Positions 45,595 to 55,745 are shown, numbered from the stretch's first letter. The stretch is 64,000 nucleotides of DNA from Chitinophaga oryziterrae (GCF_009758125.1 NZ_WRXO01000001.1:1772207-1836206), one strand, 5' to 3'. Notes: generated by a model from the sequence alone, not told the origin. Numbers and translations: made by a program.

Positions 45595-47175
45595 ATGAAA
45601 AGACTTTTGATCAATATAACCGCCCTCTTTTTATTGGCGGGTACTTTCAGTTCCTGCAAAAAAAAGGTAGATGCTGATTACCTTAACCCGGAAAAAACAG
45701 CGGCTGGCTCCCTGGGTAAACTGCTTTCGGGTATGTACCTGAATAAAAGGATCCACCCTTCTTACTGGGATTACTATACTTTCATCATGCCTACGCTGGG
45801 ACTATATACTCAAACCGTTGCTACGGCTCCCTCTACAGAAATGTATATCCCTTCGCTGACTTATTCTGAGGGTCGCTGGACAGACTTCTACGCCGGTTCC
45901 AGTGGTACGGATTATAACTATAACGGCCCTGGTATCATGAGCAATTATCGTGAAATGCAAACTACCTACGCCGCATTGTCTGCTTCAGAACAAGCCGCCA
46001 ACCTGGTGTTCCTGAAATGTGCACAGGTAGTATTATATGATCAGACGGCACAGATGATAGATCTCTGGGGAGATATTCCTTTTTCCCAGGCAGGTTCTCA
46101 GAATACGGCTACCCGCGATATCAGCAATTCTCCTTTCCAGGATGCCGCCAGTGTATATGATACACTCATCACAGGACTCAAAGACCTGAATACTTATTTC
46201 GATACTGCTACTTTGTCGACTGTAACAACAAAAGAATTACAGACGCAGGACATCGTCCTCGGTGGAGACCTTTCCAAATGGCAACGTTACGCGAACTCAC
46301 TTCGTCTTCGCCTGCTGATGCGTATTTCAAATTATGATGAAGCTACCGCAAAAACAGAAGTGACGACCATGCTCAATAATCCATCTATATACCCACTTAT
46401 TTCCGATAATACCTACAATGTAGAATTACAGGAAAGTCCCAGTGGTCTGAAAAGTGATCTGTATGATGTATTCAAAGACTTTAGCTTCGGTCCTGCCTAC
46501 CTGATGGATACGCTGATGGTAGCTAATGATGATCCCCGTACAGCAGTATACTGGGACACCAATGCTTCCGGCGAATACAAAGGTTTCCCTTATAACGGAA
46601 CAACAGCGGACTATGAGGGTGGGGGATATGCTACCTACGACTCCGCTACTTTCTACTATAATTATAACTTACCCGGTGTTATGTTCACTGCTTCCGAAGT
46701 AAGTTTCCTGAAAGCAGAAGCAGATGAGAGATGGGGGATAGGGACCGCACAGACAGATTATGAAACCGGTGTTACACAGTCGGTTGATTTTTACTACGGT
46801 ATCAATCAGTCCCGTATCCTGAGATCCGGTGGCGGGACCTGGTCCGTATTAACAACACCATCTTCGGCCACGGTTACCAGCTACCTGGAAAAACCGGCTA
46901 TCGCTTATACCGGTACTGCTACCGAAAAACTGGCGAAGATCTATACCCAGAAGTGGATCCATTTTTTCATCCTGCAGGCCGGACAATCATGGGCAGAATT
47001 AAGAAGAACCGGTTATCCTGTGTTGCAGTATGCTGCAGCATCTGCTTCCGGCGCTACAACGCCACCGGTGCGCCTGCTCTATCCTTCTACAGAACAATTA
47101 TACAACAGTGCCAATTATTCTGCTGTCTCTGCTAAGGATACAAGAGACACGAAAATCTTCTGGGATGTGAATTAA
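45595..47175 (+). CDS. SusD/RagB family nutrient-binding lipoprotein
   Basis: 526 residues. Lipoprotein signal with lipobox FSSCKKK, so surface-exposed. Tetratricopeptide-like helices form the SusD fold (ANLVFLKCAQVVLYDQTAQM, QRYANSLRLRLLMRISNYDE, EVSFLKAEADERWGIGTAQT). The variant is closer to the SusD_like_2 subgroup, which often goes with protein or glycoprotein substrates. It is translated just after SusC and forms the lid over its barrel. A bidirectional terminator follows. Confidence 0.95.
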   Translation: MKRLLINITALFLLAGTFSSCKKKVDADYLNPEKTAAGSLGKLLSGMYLNKRIHPSYWDYYTFIMPTLGLYTQTVATAPSTEMYIPSLTYSEGRWTDFYAGSSGTDYNYNGPGIMSNYREMQTTYAALSASEQAANLVFLKCAQVVLYDQTAQMIDLWGDIPFSQAGSQNTATRDISNSPFQDAASVYDTLITGLKDLNTYFDTATLSTVTTKELQTQDIVLGGDLSKWQRYANSLRLRLLMRISNYDEATAKTEVTTMLNNPSIYPLISDNTYNVELQESPSGLKSDLYDVFKDFSFGPAYLMDTLMVANDDPRTAVYWDTNASGEYKGFPYNGTTADYEGGGYATYDSATFYYNYNLPGVMFTASEVSFLKAEADERWGIGTAQTDYETGVTQSVDFYYGINQSRILRSGGGTWSVLTTPSSATVTSYLEKPAIAYTGTATEKLAKIYTQKWIHFFILQAGQSWAELRRTGYPVLQYAAASASGATTPPVRLLYPSTEQLYNSANYSAVSAKDTRDTKIFWDVN

Positions 47176-47189
47176 AAAACTTCCTGTAA

Positions 47190-47218
47190 AGAAAAGGCTC
47201 CGTGAAGGAGCCTTTTCT
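47190..47218. terminator. Shared terminator of SusD and protease genes
   Basis: AGAAAAGGCTCC pairs perfectly with GGAGCCTTTTCT around a 5-base loop between the convergent stops. Confidence 0.85.
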
Positions 47219-47221
47219 AAG

Positions 47222-50200
47222 TTATTTTATCAGCATCACCGACCCTTTTATAATTTCCGTCGTTCCATCAGAGAACTCCACATTTGCAAAGTAGATATAA
47301 GGGCCTGTAGCTGCGTCAGTCCCTTTCCATCCATAGCTCCTGTCATTTGCCGGAATGTTACTTGTTTCAAACATCTTATTTCCCCAACGGTTAAATACTA
47401 TAAAGCTCTTGATATTCCTGATATCCTTACTGCCAATAATATAGAACACATCATTCACGCCATCTCCGTTAGGCGTAAATGCAGAAGGCACTACAAAACG
47501 GCTGGTGGTGAACATCTGTAGAGAAATATCCGCTGTATCGGTACAGAAATACTCGTTCTTCACTTCTACCAGGTACTTTATGGAAGTAGTAACGGTCGCT
47601 GTAGGATTAGGGCAATTACCACAGGATAAGCCTTCAATAGGCATCCAGGTATACACCTTACCAGTGCCTCCCATAATTACAGGAGATAATTTAACCGTGG
47701 CTCCCGGTCTGTTCACCACTTGTACGGATGGTTCAAAGTTGACCGTGAAAGGAAGGTCTTCCGCATTATCCGTATCATTATCATACAGTGTTTCTTTTAC
47801 TACATGCTGATCATTTACTACCGCATATAACTGCCCTGTGGCAGGAGAGCCGACAATATGTGTATAGTCCTTACAAACAGCATCCGCAGTTAACACAGTA
47901 ACAAACACCGGTTTTAACAGGTGAGCCGTATCACTTAACGGATCGCCGTCATAAAAAGCGACCGGTAACGCTTTGTAAATGCTATCATATCCGTTAGCGG
48001 TACAGATTTTAAAGGAGACGATAGAATGTGTATTGTCATAACATTTCACATCTGTAATGTCTACAGTATAATCCGGGGGTACTAACTTAATAATACCTTC
48101 AGGCTTTAACACACAGCCATACAGACTGGTAAGTGTTACGGGTACAATAGCGCTGTCCAGCATTTTAATAGCAGGTATCAGGCAGTCTGTGCAACTTATG
48201 GTATATGTATCCGCTGTTTCCCATGCAATGGTAACAGGATCAAATGCATTCGTCTGGAAAGTCACAGGGAATGTTGCGCCTCTGTAAACAACCGTATCAG
48301 CAGGTACTACAGATGCAGATGGGAAAATATACACACCCGCATTCGTATTATTCGTGGTGTTTGTTTCTGCCCATGCCGCAGTACTGTTCACTGCTGCAAA
48401 GAATCCGCCATTTGAACTGTTCTTAATGGTTTGTGAGAAAGTCTCACAAGACCCTGAACTATACGCGGCTGTTACAACGGTAGTATCCAGCTGTTGAGAA
48501 GAAGCATCATAAAAATTCAGGGATAATCCTTGTGGGATATTCCCTTTTGCATAACTGTTACAGATGTTATATGTGAGGTAGATACTATCACCTTTCGCGC
48601 ATTCAGTCGTCAGTACTTTCACGGTATAATCATCTACAGTTGCAGTATGTATCGTCACAAAAGCACTATCGTAACAATTATTATCAGTATATATTTTCAC
48701 CTGTTGTACAAACAGGGTGTCTTTCCTGTAAGGAGCGATAAAGTTGGCAGATGTACAGTGGTCGCAATCTACATGAGATATAGGCCACCATTCGCCGTCC
48801 AGCATATTACCATTCGCTGTGGGGGTCAATGCTACGATCTGATCAGGTACCAGGTACAAATCCGATGGAGAGAACTGTACCTTGAATTTGAAACTTACAG
48901 TAGAGGCGTAATTGTTACCATAGTTGCTTTCTATCAACGTATCTAAAGGATTGGGTAATACAAATGGACTGGAAGTACCATCATCATTGAACACAGCTAC
49001 TAACGTATCCAGTCCGGCACTGCCCGCATTCAGGATATACGTCTCAAGATAGGACGCACATTTTCCTTTGATATCGTATGGTAGTAAATATGAGGCGCCC
49101 AGTTTGGTGGCGCTACCAGTTCTTGGATCGCGGTTATAAAAGCTAACAGGTGTATTCTTTGGAATGGTTTTATATCCGAAGTTATTAAAGAACAAAGAGA
49201 TCTTCAATTGATTCTGATCATAACATTCCACTTTCGTAACATATACCACCCCATCTGCGGTAGGATCATCTACCACGATATTTACAGGATTGGTAGTATC
49301 AAAACAGCTGCCGTTATCAGCAATAAGGCGTACCTGGTAAGTACCCGGTGTCTTGAATACATATGTCAGGTCTGTATTGGTGCTTACTACCTGCTCTGCC
49401 ATACCGGTATTACTGCTCATTAACCAGCGGTAGTTGCTGGCATTCATAGAGCGGTTCGTGAAGAGTACACTATCCAGTTCTATCCCTTGTTTTGAAGCGA
49501 TCTTTCTTTTATCAGGATAAAATCTCGATACTACGCCGCAGCTTACTACCAGCATATCCTGTGTCATTGTATAACAACCTGGTGCAGCGTATGCCCTCAG
49601 TGTGATTTTATAGGTCTTCTTTGCAGTTACCTGGTAACTGAAATTTGTAGTGGTCGCGGTAACTACATCGTCTACCAGCCATTCATAACTGGTAGCGCCG
49701 GTAGAAGTATTGGTGAAGTTAACGATGTCATTTATAAAGGGATAATCGATATCTTTTGTAAAGGTAGCTACAGCCGCAGAAACACACGGTGGCGTGCATA
49801 CGGTACTGCTCACCATTCCCGGAAGACTGCCCGCTATAAAATTGCGCATACGTGTTCCCTGTCCGTCTGTAAAGGAAAGTATACAACCTACACCACCACC
49901 GTAGTCCATGAAATTATCCGGAAGGTCTGGTACATCTGTTGCAAATCCGGAGAGCGTATCTGTACTGCAGGAGTTTTCAGGGCTACTGCAGGCAAAACCA
50001 CCGGCAATAGATCTGTCGGGAGGCGTATCGCACACCATATCCCCATCCGTGGTACAATCATCGTTTTTACAATCCTGTGCGGCAAAGGTGTGAATCAGAC
50101 TGAGATAATGTCCCATTTCATGTGCAAGGAGATCCACGCCTAGTCCAGATACCACCACTTCTCCTCCTGCACTGGCATAGCCTGCCATTTTCAATCGTGT

Positions 50201-50800
50201 CCAGGTCCCGCATTCAAACGACTGCATAAACTCCGACTTGATATCTGATACTACCCATATGTTGATGTAACGGGCAGGGTCCCATGTACCCAGCGCTGTA
50301 AGGTCACCACCTTCCATATCCGCATCAAAATCAGTCAGGTACGATTTGGTGCGCAGAATGCCAGTCGTTAATCCACCGGAAGGATCTGTTTTAGCGAGGC
50401 AGAAGCTGATCTGCGTATCGGACCTGCCGCCTGCAAATGCACCGGTTTTGCCGTATGCCTGGTTCAACATGTCCAGTGCATTCGTCACATCAAGGTCCGT
50501 AATGGTAGTCGGATCATCCTTAATGATATGAAACACAACGGGCAGCGTATAAACCGCGGCTCTTGCAGCCTGTTGCCGCAACGCTTTGTTCATGTCGATT
50601 TCCTTTTTTACAAAGGTGGCATCCTGTCTCCAGGTCTTCAGCATCACGTCCGTTCCACAGGAACGGGGATGTCCTGCCTCCCATATGGAAGCCCTGGAAA
50701 GTTGTCCCGTTTGACGGGGCAGTGGCATTTGAGCATTCGCAATGTTATAAATAACAAGGAGATATGACAACGTTAGTAATCGAAGGTTCTTTAGGGACAT
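47222..50800 (-). CDS. M43-like metalloprotease with PKD repeats and type B T9SS domain
   Basis: 1192 residues. A signal peptide is followed by a metzincin-type catalytic domain: zinc motif H227-E228..H231..H237 in HEMGHYLSLIH and a Met-turn DNFMDYGGGVGC. The usual Gly after the second His is Ser here (HExxHxxSxxH). Next come PKD-like modules (about 340-430 and 440-520) and several adhesion-like Ig repeats. The C-terminal gliding-motility type B sorting domain (FTPNGDGVNDVFYIIG, FNRWGNKMFETS, TGPYIYFANVEFSDGT) directs export by the type IX system. It is convergent with a SusC/SusD pair. Confidence 0.9.
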   Translation of the reverse strand: MSLKNLRLLTLSYLLVIYNIANAQMPLPRQTGQLSRASIWEAGHPRSCGTDVMLKTWRQDATFVKKEIDMNKALRQQAARAAVYTLPVVFHIIKDDPTTITDLDVTNALDMLNQAYGKTGAFAGGRSDTQISFCLAKTDPSGGLTTGILRTKSYLTDFDADMEGGDLTALGTWDPARYINIWVVSDIKSEFMQSFECGTWTRLKMAGYASAGGEVVVSGLGVDLLAHEMGHYLSLIHTFAAQDCKNDDCTTDGDMVCDTPPDRSIAGGFACSSPENSCSTDTLSGFATDVPDLPDNFMDYGGGVGCILSFTDGQGTRMRNFIAGSLPGMVSSTVCTPPCVSAAVATFTKDIDYPFINDIVNFTNTSTGATSYEWLVDDVVTATTTNFSYQVTAKKTYKITLRAYAAPGCYTMTQDMLVVSCGVVSRFYPDKRKIASKQGIELDSVLFTNRSMNASNYRWLMSSNTGMAEQVVSTNTDLTYVFKTPGTYQVRLIADNGSCFDTTNPVNIVVDDPTADGVVYVTKVECYDQNQLKISLFFNNFGYKTIPKNTPVSFYNRDPRTGSATKLGASYLLPYDIKGKCASYLETYILNAGSAGLDTLVAVFNDDGTSSPFVLPNPLDTLIESNYGNNYASTVSFKFKVQFSPSDLYLVPDQIVALTPTANGNMLDGEWWPISHVDCDHCTSANFIAPYRKDTLFVQQVKIYTDNNCYDSAFVTIHTATVDDYTVKVLTTECAKGDSIYLTYNICNSYAKGNIPQGLSLNFYDASSQQLDTTVVTAAYSSGSCETFSQTIKNSSNGGFFAAVNSTAAWAETNTTNNTNAGVYIFPSASVVPADTVVYRGATFPVTFQTNAFDPVTIAWETADTYTISCTDCLIPAIKMLDSAIVPVTLTSLYGCVLKPEGIIKLVPPDYTVDITDVKCYDNTHSIVSFKICTANGYDSIYKALPVAFYDGDPLSDTAHLLKPVFVTVLTADAVCKDYTHIVGSPATGQLYAVVNDQHVVKETLYDNDTDNAEDLPFTVNFEPSVQVVNRPGATVKLSPVIMGGTGKVYTWMPIEGLSCGNCPNPTATVTTSIKYLVEVKNEYFCTDTADISLQMFTTSRFVVPSAFTPNGDGVNDVFYIIGSKDIRNIKSFIVFNRWGNKMFETSNIPANDRSYGWKGTDAATGPYIYFANVEFSDGTTEIIKGSVMLIK

Positions 50801-50911
50801 AGGTATAGTGTGGTGTACTTGGTTGCTCTTAGTTTAAGTAAAGTTATAATATGATTATTACATTCTCACCAATGTTTTATTTTATGATATAAAATATTAT
50901 TTTTATTCAAA

Positions 50912-52141
50912 ATGCCGACGATGGACCTGGAACTACAGAAGCAAGACTTACTCTCAAGATGGAAGCATGCATTTAACGAAATTGAGCACATCCAGCAATA
51001 CAAGGATAAAATAGAGACTGAAAGATATATCCCCGGTTTCAGATACGATCTGAAAGATTATGGTACCCCTCTTTTCCTCAAACCAGAAGAAAAACTCTTT
51101 CCGGAAGCACGTTCCCGCGAAATCAGTGATTATCATTTTTATGGTTTTGCAGCAGATGGATTACCCTGTTACACTTCTTTTGGTCAACGGATAAGTAAAG
51201 TAAGCTGGGAAGGTTATTACAGCTATAGTGATAACGTGGTGGAGTATGTTGAGTTCTGTATGGAAACTGGCATTCCTTCTGCCATCAAACGTTTTATTTA
51301 CAATAACGGAGAAAAAATGATCTATCAGTCCTTGTCGGTAAACAGCAGGGGAAATATCCCTGTTTACAAAGGGTTACCTAAAGAGCAGATGATCACAGGT
51401 ATCATAGAAGATCAGCATTCACTGTTTTGTGCAATAGAAAAGTACACAACAGAAAATGGAAAGATCCTGAAGGCTGATTGTATCGCGATTGCACCAGGTG
51501 CGGGAGAATACAGGTATGAAGAGATTTACAGGTATGATGAAACAGGTAAGCTGGATGAAATACGCACCGTATACGAAGATGGGAAAACATCACTGGCCTA
51601 TGTGCAGTTGAATAACGTTGTCAATATAAACCAGTTATCCGACGAAGTTTCTGAAAGCATGGCGCAGGCTATCATTGACACGCTGCTGGAAGCTAAAATA
51701 GAAGTGCCGCTATCACTACTGGAAATTAACTATAAGTTCGTCACGGAATACATGCCATTGCTGACTCCCCGTTCTCTTGCCTTTACAGACGGGATTACCA
51801 GGGAGCATATGGATGAGGATATTTTCGATCTTATCTTTTTATCTACAGAAGTATCACATGCTTATTTGCACCTGAATGCCGGCAAATTTGAACGCGTGTT
51901 CCGTCAGTTCGTTCAGATCATTGAACGGGAAGAAAAGTGGGATATGGGCACTGCAATGCTCAGGAAAGTGGCTTATCTGTTAACCACGGGTAAAATGTAC
52001 AACCGTATTCCTGTCAGTGATGAATTTGCCGCTTATGCGATTGACTGGGAATCAGATATGGAGGAGTTCGAGGATATCCTCGGAGAATGTGGTGTAGCCG
52101 GTTCTGTTATAGCCGCCTGGAAGGACAGGGGATGGCTGTGA
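50912..52141 (+). CDS. Cytoplasmic protein of unknown function
   Basis: 409 residues; ATG at 50912 or the second Met three codons on. No signal or membrane segment. A beta-rich N-terminal part (about 40-240, SKVSWEGYYSYSDNVVEYVE, EYRYEEIYRYDETGKLDEIR) is followed by a helical C-terminal part (about 245-409, SESMAQAIIDTLLEAKIEVP, VSHAYLHLNAGKFERVFRQF). The repeated Tyr-rich strands resemble those of contact-related repeat proteins, but no family was recognised. It lies between a protease gene and a two-component system. Confidence 0.8.
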   Translation: MPTMDLELQKQDLLSRWKHAFNEIEHIQQYKDKIETERYIPGFRYDLKDYGTPLFLKPEEKLFPEARSREISDYHFYGFAADGLPCYTSFGQRISKVSWEGYYSYSDNVVEYVEFCMETGIPSAIKRFIYNNGEKMIYQSLSVNSRGNIPVYKGLPKEQMITGIIEDQHSLFCAIEKYTTENGKILKADCIAIAPGAGEYRYEEIYRYDETGKLDEIRTVYEDGKTSLAYVQLNNVVNINQLSDEVSESMAQAIIDTLLEAKIEVPLSLLEINYKFVTEYMPLLTPRSLAFTDGITREHMDEDIFDLIFLSTEVSHAYLHLNAGKFERVFRQFVQIIEREEKWDMGTAMLRKVAYLLTTGKMYNRIPVSDEFAAYAIDWESDMEEFEDILGECGVAGSVIAAWKDRGWL

Positions 52142-52144
52142 TCA

Positions 52145-52555
52145 TCATCGGGAGAAAAAATACTGGGAAAGTATTTCTTCCATCATGGCGGGCGTTAACG
52201 GTTTACTTCTGAAACCAGCTATGGCCGGGTTGTTGGCGGCACGTTTTTTATCATCAGGATTCAGTGAAGTTGTCAGCATTACGACTACTACCTTACCTTT
52301 TTCGTCCTCTTTCAGTTTGGAATATTCATCCAGGAATTCCCAGCCATTAAGTCCTGGCATATTGATATCCAGCAGAATTAATTCGGGTTGCTGACAGGCA
52401 GCATTGGCGCATTGTTTAAGGTAATCCAGTGCATCGGTCCCGTTCCAGGCTACCTTTACATGGTTAGCACAATCTAATTTTTTAATGACCATCTGACTGA
52501 TAAAGTTAGTAGCTTCATCGTCTTCCACAAGCAGGATAGAATTTAGTTTCTTCAT
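52145..52555 (-). CDS. Single-domain response regulator (receiver)
   Basis: 136 residues, a CheY-like receiver without output domain. The acidic pocket EDD (11-13) and phosphoacceptor D63 (LILLDINMPGLNG) are present, with the conserved Thr in VVVMLTTSLNP and Lys in GFRSKPLTP. It begins five bases behind the kinase gene on the same strand. The kinase is the expected phosphodonor, and the receiver probably acts by protein-protein contact. Confidence 0.93.
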   Translation of the reverse strand: MKKLNSILLVEDDEATNFISQMVIKKLDCANHVKVAWNGTDALDYLKQCANAACQQPELILLDINMPGLNGWEFLDEYSKLKEDEKGKVVVVMLTTSLNPDDKKRAANNPAIAGFRSKPLTPAMMEEILSQYFFSR

Positions 52556-52560
52556 ACGAT

Positions 52561-53814
52561 CTATGCTGAAATAGTAAAATAAAATTGACTGCCTTTCCCG
52601 GGGGCCGATTCCACCCAGATTTTTCCATTATGCAGGGTTACGATTTTCTTGCAATGTGCAAGACCTATACCCGTGCCCTCATACAACTGTTTACTATGCA
52701 GTCGCTGGAAGATCTCAAATATTTTTTCTTTGTAGCGGTCTTCCATTCCTATGCCATTATCACAACAGGAGAAAAGCCATCCGGAATCAATTTTGCAGGC
52801 TGCAATATGGATTCTGGGTGACTGATCAGCTTTTTTAAACTTGATAGCGTTACTGAGCAGGTTCTGAAACAATAGTTTCAGTTCTACAGGGTATGCATTT
52901 AATACCGGAAGGTCTTTCACGGTCACTCTTGCGTTACTTTCTTCTATAGCCTTGCGCAGGTCGGCTTTTACCGCTTCTATCAATTCATTACAGTCGACCT
53001 TTTCCGGGACTCTTTCTCTTCCTATACGGGAATGATCAAGCAAGGCTATGATCAGTTGGCTCATGCGATTGGACGATTGGGTAATGAACCGCAGGTATTT
53101 GCCGGCATTTTCATCCAGCTGGCCGGTGTATTCTTCTGTGAGTATTTCAACAAGACTGGTAATGGAACGTAATGGTTCCTGCAGATCATGAGAAGCAATG
53201 TAAGTGAATTGCTCCAGCTCTATGTTCCTGAGTTCCAGTTGTTCAATATATAAACGCTTGTTTTCTTCCGCCAGTTTTTTCTCTGTCAGATCATGTGTGA
53301 TCTTTATAAATCCGCTGATATCACCGTCATCGTTACGTATGGCAGTGATGGTAACGGTACCCCAGAAAGTAGTGCCGTCTTTACGTACGTTCCAGCCTCG
53401 GTGTTTCGCTCGCCCTTCTTTGAAAGCAATGGAAATCAGCTTTTCCGGTAAATATTCTTCCCTGTCCTTTTTTGTGTAGAATAATCTGATGTTCCTGCCT
53501 AGTATTTCGCTGGCAGTATATCCTTTAATCACTTCAGCGCCTTTGTTCCAGTTGAGGATATTGCCTTCGATGTCCAGCATCACTATGGCATAATCCTTTA
53601 CTTCTGCTACCGTATTATTGTAGCGTTGCCTGGATCTTAACAGTTGTTGTTCTGCTGCTTTTAGTGAGAGTTCCGCTTCCTCCAGTTTTCTGCCGAGAAT
53701 ATGAATCCCGGCAGCCAGTTCCATATCATTGGTTACCAGTTGCTTTTCTGTGTTGACATATTGTTGTACTATGTCTAATAGCTCTCTAGGGTTGGCAGTA
53801 TCCCCGTATTCCAT
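52561..53814 (-). CDS. PAS-domain sensor histidine kinase (soluble)
   Basis: About 417 residues from MEYGDTANPRELLDIVQQYV; an upstream Met adds an unlikely Cys-rich leader. A coiled coil (about 20-65) leads to a PAS domain (about 70-180, VMLDIEGNILNWNKGAEVIK) and its PAC, then HisKA with H209 in SHDLQEPLRSITS and a HATPase domain (N box NLLSNAIKFKK, G1 CDNGIGMEDRY, G2 GTGIGLAHCKKIV). There is no membrane segment, so it senses a cytoplasmic signal, possibly bound by PAS. The receiver gene follows directly. Confidence 0.94.
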   Translation of the reverse strand: MEYGDTANPRELLDIVQQYVNTEKQLVTNDMELAAGIHILGRKLEEAELSLKAAEQQLLRSRQRYNNTVAEVKDYAIVMLDIEGNILNWNKGAEVIKGYTASEILGRNIRLFYTKKDREEYLPEKLISIAFKEGRAKHRGWNVRKDGTTFWGTVTITAIRNDDGDISGFIKITHDLTEKKLAEENKRLYIEQLELRNIELEQFTYIASHDLQEPLRSITSLVEILTEEYTGQLDENAGKYLRFITQSSNRMSQLIIALLDHSRIGRERVPEKVDCNELIEAVKADLRKAIEESNARVTVKDLPVLNAYPVELKLLFQNLLSNAIKFKKADQSPRIHIAACKIDSGWLFSCCDNGIGMEDRYKEKIFEIFQRLHSKQLYEGTGIGLAHCKKIVTLHNGKIWVESAPGKGSQFYFTISA

Positions 53815-53858
53815 ACACCGCTGTTTAATTTCCGATACCCGACAGGTAAAACAAAAAA

Positions 53859-53886
53859 CGGTTACAACCACAATGGGTTGTAACCG
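53859..53886 (-). terminator. Hairpin with T-run upstream of the histidine kinase gene
   Basis: An 11-base perfect stem (CGGTTACAACC / GGTTGTAACCG) with a 6-base loop, followed on the minus strand by GTTTTTTGTTTT. It sits 45 bases upstream of the kinase start, in the kinase direction. It could be an attenuator in the kinase leader or the end of a small RNA. Confidence 0.7.
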
Positions 53887-54217
53887 GGCATTCTAGAATT
53901 ACCACTCTTCTGGGGGGATGTTTAAATCAAAAAGTTTACAAAACTGCAAAACGAAATACATTCTCTTATTTGCAATAGGTACAGGTATAAACATATCACA
54001 ATTGTTCGTTTTCTTACTTGAAAACAAGGCAGTCACAATTATTTATTTTATTTTTCTAATTTGCTGATTATGAATGCTTACTGTCCCTTGTGTCTCTTTA
54101 GCCTATACTTTAACAGATATAGATAAATACTAATAACCTAGGTACATACGTAATGCTGTACTTTCCGGATTTTAAAAAGGGGAAAAAAGTAGGGATTTTT
54201 TTTGGGATATTTGTCCG
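53887..54217. other. 331-base spacer
   Basis: No coding frame supported. AT-rich; it should hold the promoter of the kinase operon (minus) and of the small DUF3820 gene (plus). No clear consensus promoter or repeat was seen. Confidence 0.4.
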
Positions 54218-54445
54218 ATGGAATTAGCACAACCCGATCCTGAGATCTTCAAACAACTGGTTACCATGAAAATGCCTTTTGGCAAGTATAAGGATGTACT
54301 GCTCTGCGACCTGCCGGTGTCTTACCTGGAATGGTTTCAACGGAAGGGTATGCCACAGGGCAAACTGGGGATGTTATTGAATACGATATATGAGATTAAG
54401 ATAAACGGGCTAACCGGCTTGTTGACGCCTTTAAAAGGGAAATAA
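54218..54445 (+). CDS. DUF3820 family protein
   Basis: 75 residues. The family signature MPFGKYKDVLLCDLPVSYLE followed by WFQRKGMPQGKLG is clear and the length matches. DUF3820 proteins are small, conserved and of unknown function; some are fused to exonuclease domains, which hints at nucleic acid binding. A terminator follows after a few bases. Confidence 0.92.
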   Translation: MELAQPDPEIFKQLVTMKMPFGKYKDVLLCDLPVSYLEWFQRKGMPQGKLGMLLNTIYEIKINGLTGLLTPLKGK

Positions 54446-54446
54446 A

Positions 54447-54471
54447 AAAGCCTGCTTTAAGCAGGCTTTTT
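54447..54471. terminator. Bidirectional terminator between DUF3820 and FabF genes
   Basis: AAGCCTGCTT and AAGCAGGCTT form a stem flanked by A and T runs, serving both convergent genes. Confidence 0.85.
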
Positions 54472-54485
54472 CTATCTGTCTAAAA

Positions 54486-55745
54486 TCAGTTTACTTCTCT
54501 GAACAGCACAATACCATTATGCCCGCCAAACCCGAAGGTATTGCTCATGGCCACACGCACTTTCTTCTCTATAGCTTTTCCTAATACGATAGGCATCGTA
54601 GCCGGAATCGCTTTATCCAGTTCTTTTGTATTAATAGTAGGGGGTATGATGCCGTTTTTGATACTCAGTACGGCAGCAATCGCTTCTATCGCACCGGCAG
54701 CACCTAACAGGTGACCTGTCATGGATTTGGTAGCGCTGATAGACAAATGCTTAGGATCTTCCCCGAACAATTTGGTAATAGCTGCTATCTCGCTGAGATC
54801 GCCCACCGGAGTAGAAGTAGCATGACCATTCAGATAATCAACATCTTCCGGTTTCAATCCTGCTTCACCTAATGCATTCTGCATCGCCCTTAAAGCACCC
54901 AGTCCTTCCGGATGGGTCGCTGTCATATGATACGCATCAGCCGTCATGGAAGCGCCTACTACTTCAGCATAGATATGTGCGCCTCTTGCGATAGCGTGTT
55001 CGTATTCTTCCAGCACCAGCGCACCGGCTCCTTCTCCCATGATAAAACCGTCCCTGCTCACATCAAATGGCCTGGATGCAGTAGCGGGATCATCATTCCT
55101 GGAAGACATGGCCTTCATAGCACAGAAACCGCCAATAGAAGCCTCTGTTACAGGCGCTTCTGATCCACCGGTGATGATCACTTTTGCTTTTCCCAGACGG
55201 ATATAGTTCAAAGCGTCCATAATGGCCGTATTGGAAGTAGCACAGGCAGAAACGGTGGTATAATTGATACCCATCAGTCCAAAACGGATGGAGATCATAC
55301 CGGAAGCCATATTGGTAATGAACTTAGGTACAAAGAACGGATTGAAGCGGGGATTGAATCCGCCTAATGTATATTCCTTTACCTGTTCTTCGAAGGTTTG
55401 CATACCACCCTGACCAGACCCCCATATCACCCCTGTATCAAAAGGGTCCATTGTGGAGAAATCCAGTTTAGCATCATCAACAGCCTGTTGAGCTGCGATC
55501 AGTGCATATTGTGTGAACGGATCGGTTTTGCGGATATCGTTTCTGTCCAGCCATAAGGTTGGATCATAATCTTTTAATTCACAGGCAAATTGTGTTCTGA
55601 AACGTTCAGGATTAAACCTGGTGATACGGGCAGCCCCACTGATACCGGTTATAAGATTATTCCAGTAGTCAGCGACGTTGTTGCCTATTGGAGTAAGTGC
55701 TCCTAAACCGGTTATTACCGCTCGTTTTAACGCGTATGTTTCCAT
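54486..55745 (-). CDS. fabF: 3-oxoacyl-ACP synthase II
   Basis: 419 residues, the normal KAS II length. The catalytic Cys is C168 in TTVSACATSNTAI. The two His are in NGHATSTPVGD and KSMTGHLLGAAGA, and the C-terminus FGFGGHNGIVLFR is standard. It condenses malonyl-ACP with acyl-ACP in fatty-acid elongation. It is read from the TetR gene 16 bases upstream rather than from a fab cluster, so it may be a regulated paralogue rather than the housekeeping copy. Confidence 0.93.
   Translation of the reverse strand: METYALKRAVITGLGALTPIGNNVADYWNNLITGISGAARITRFNPERFRTQFACELKDYDPTLWLDRNDIRKTDPFTQYALIAAQQAVDDAKLDFSTMDPFDTGVIWGSGQGGMQTFEEQVKEYTLGGFNPRFNPFFVPKFITNMASGMISIRFGLMGINYTTVSACATSNTAIMDALNYIRLGKAKVIITGGSEAPVTEASIGGFCAMKAMSSRNDDPATASRPFDVSRDGFIMGEGAGALVLEEYEHAIARGAHIYAEVVGASMTADAYHMTATHPEGLGALRAMQNALGEAGLKPEDVDYLNGHATSTPVGDLSEIAAITKLFGEDPKHLSISATKSMTGHLLGAAGAIEAIAAVLSIKNGIIPPTINTKELDKAIPATMPIVLGKAIEKKVRVAMSNTFGFGGHNGIVLFREVN

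Noticed and set aside
42296..47175. Complete polysaccharide utilisation locus
   Set aside because: Only SusC and SusD are present; no glycoside hydrolase or regulator (ECF sigma, HTCS) is adjacent, so a full PUL cannot be claimed.
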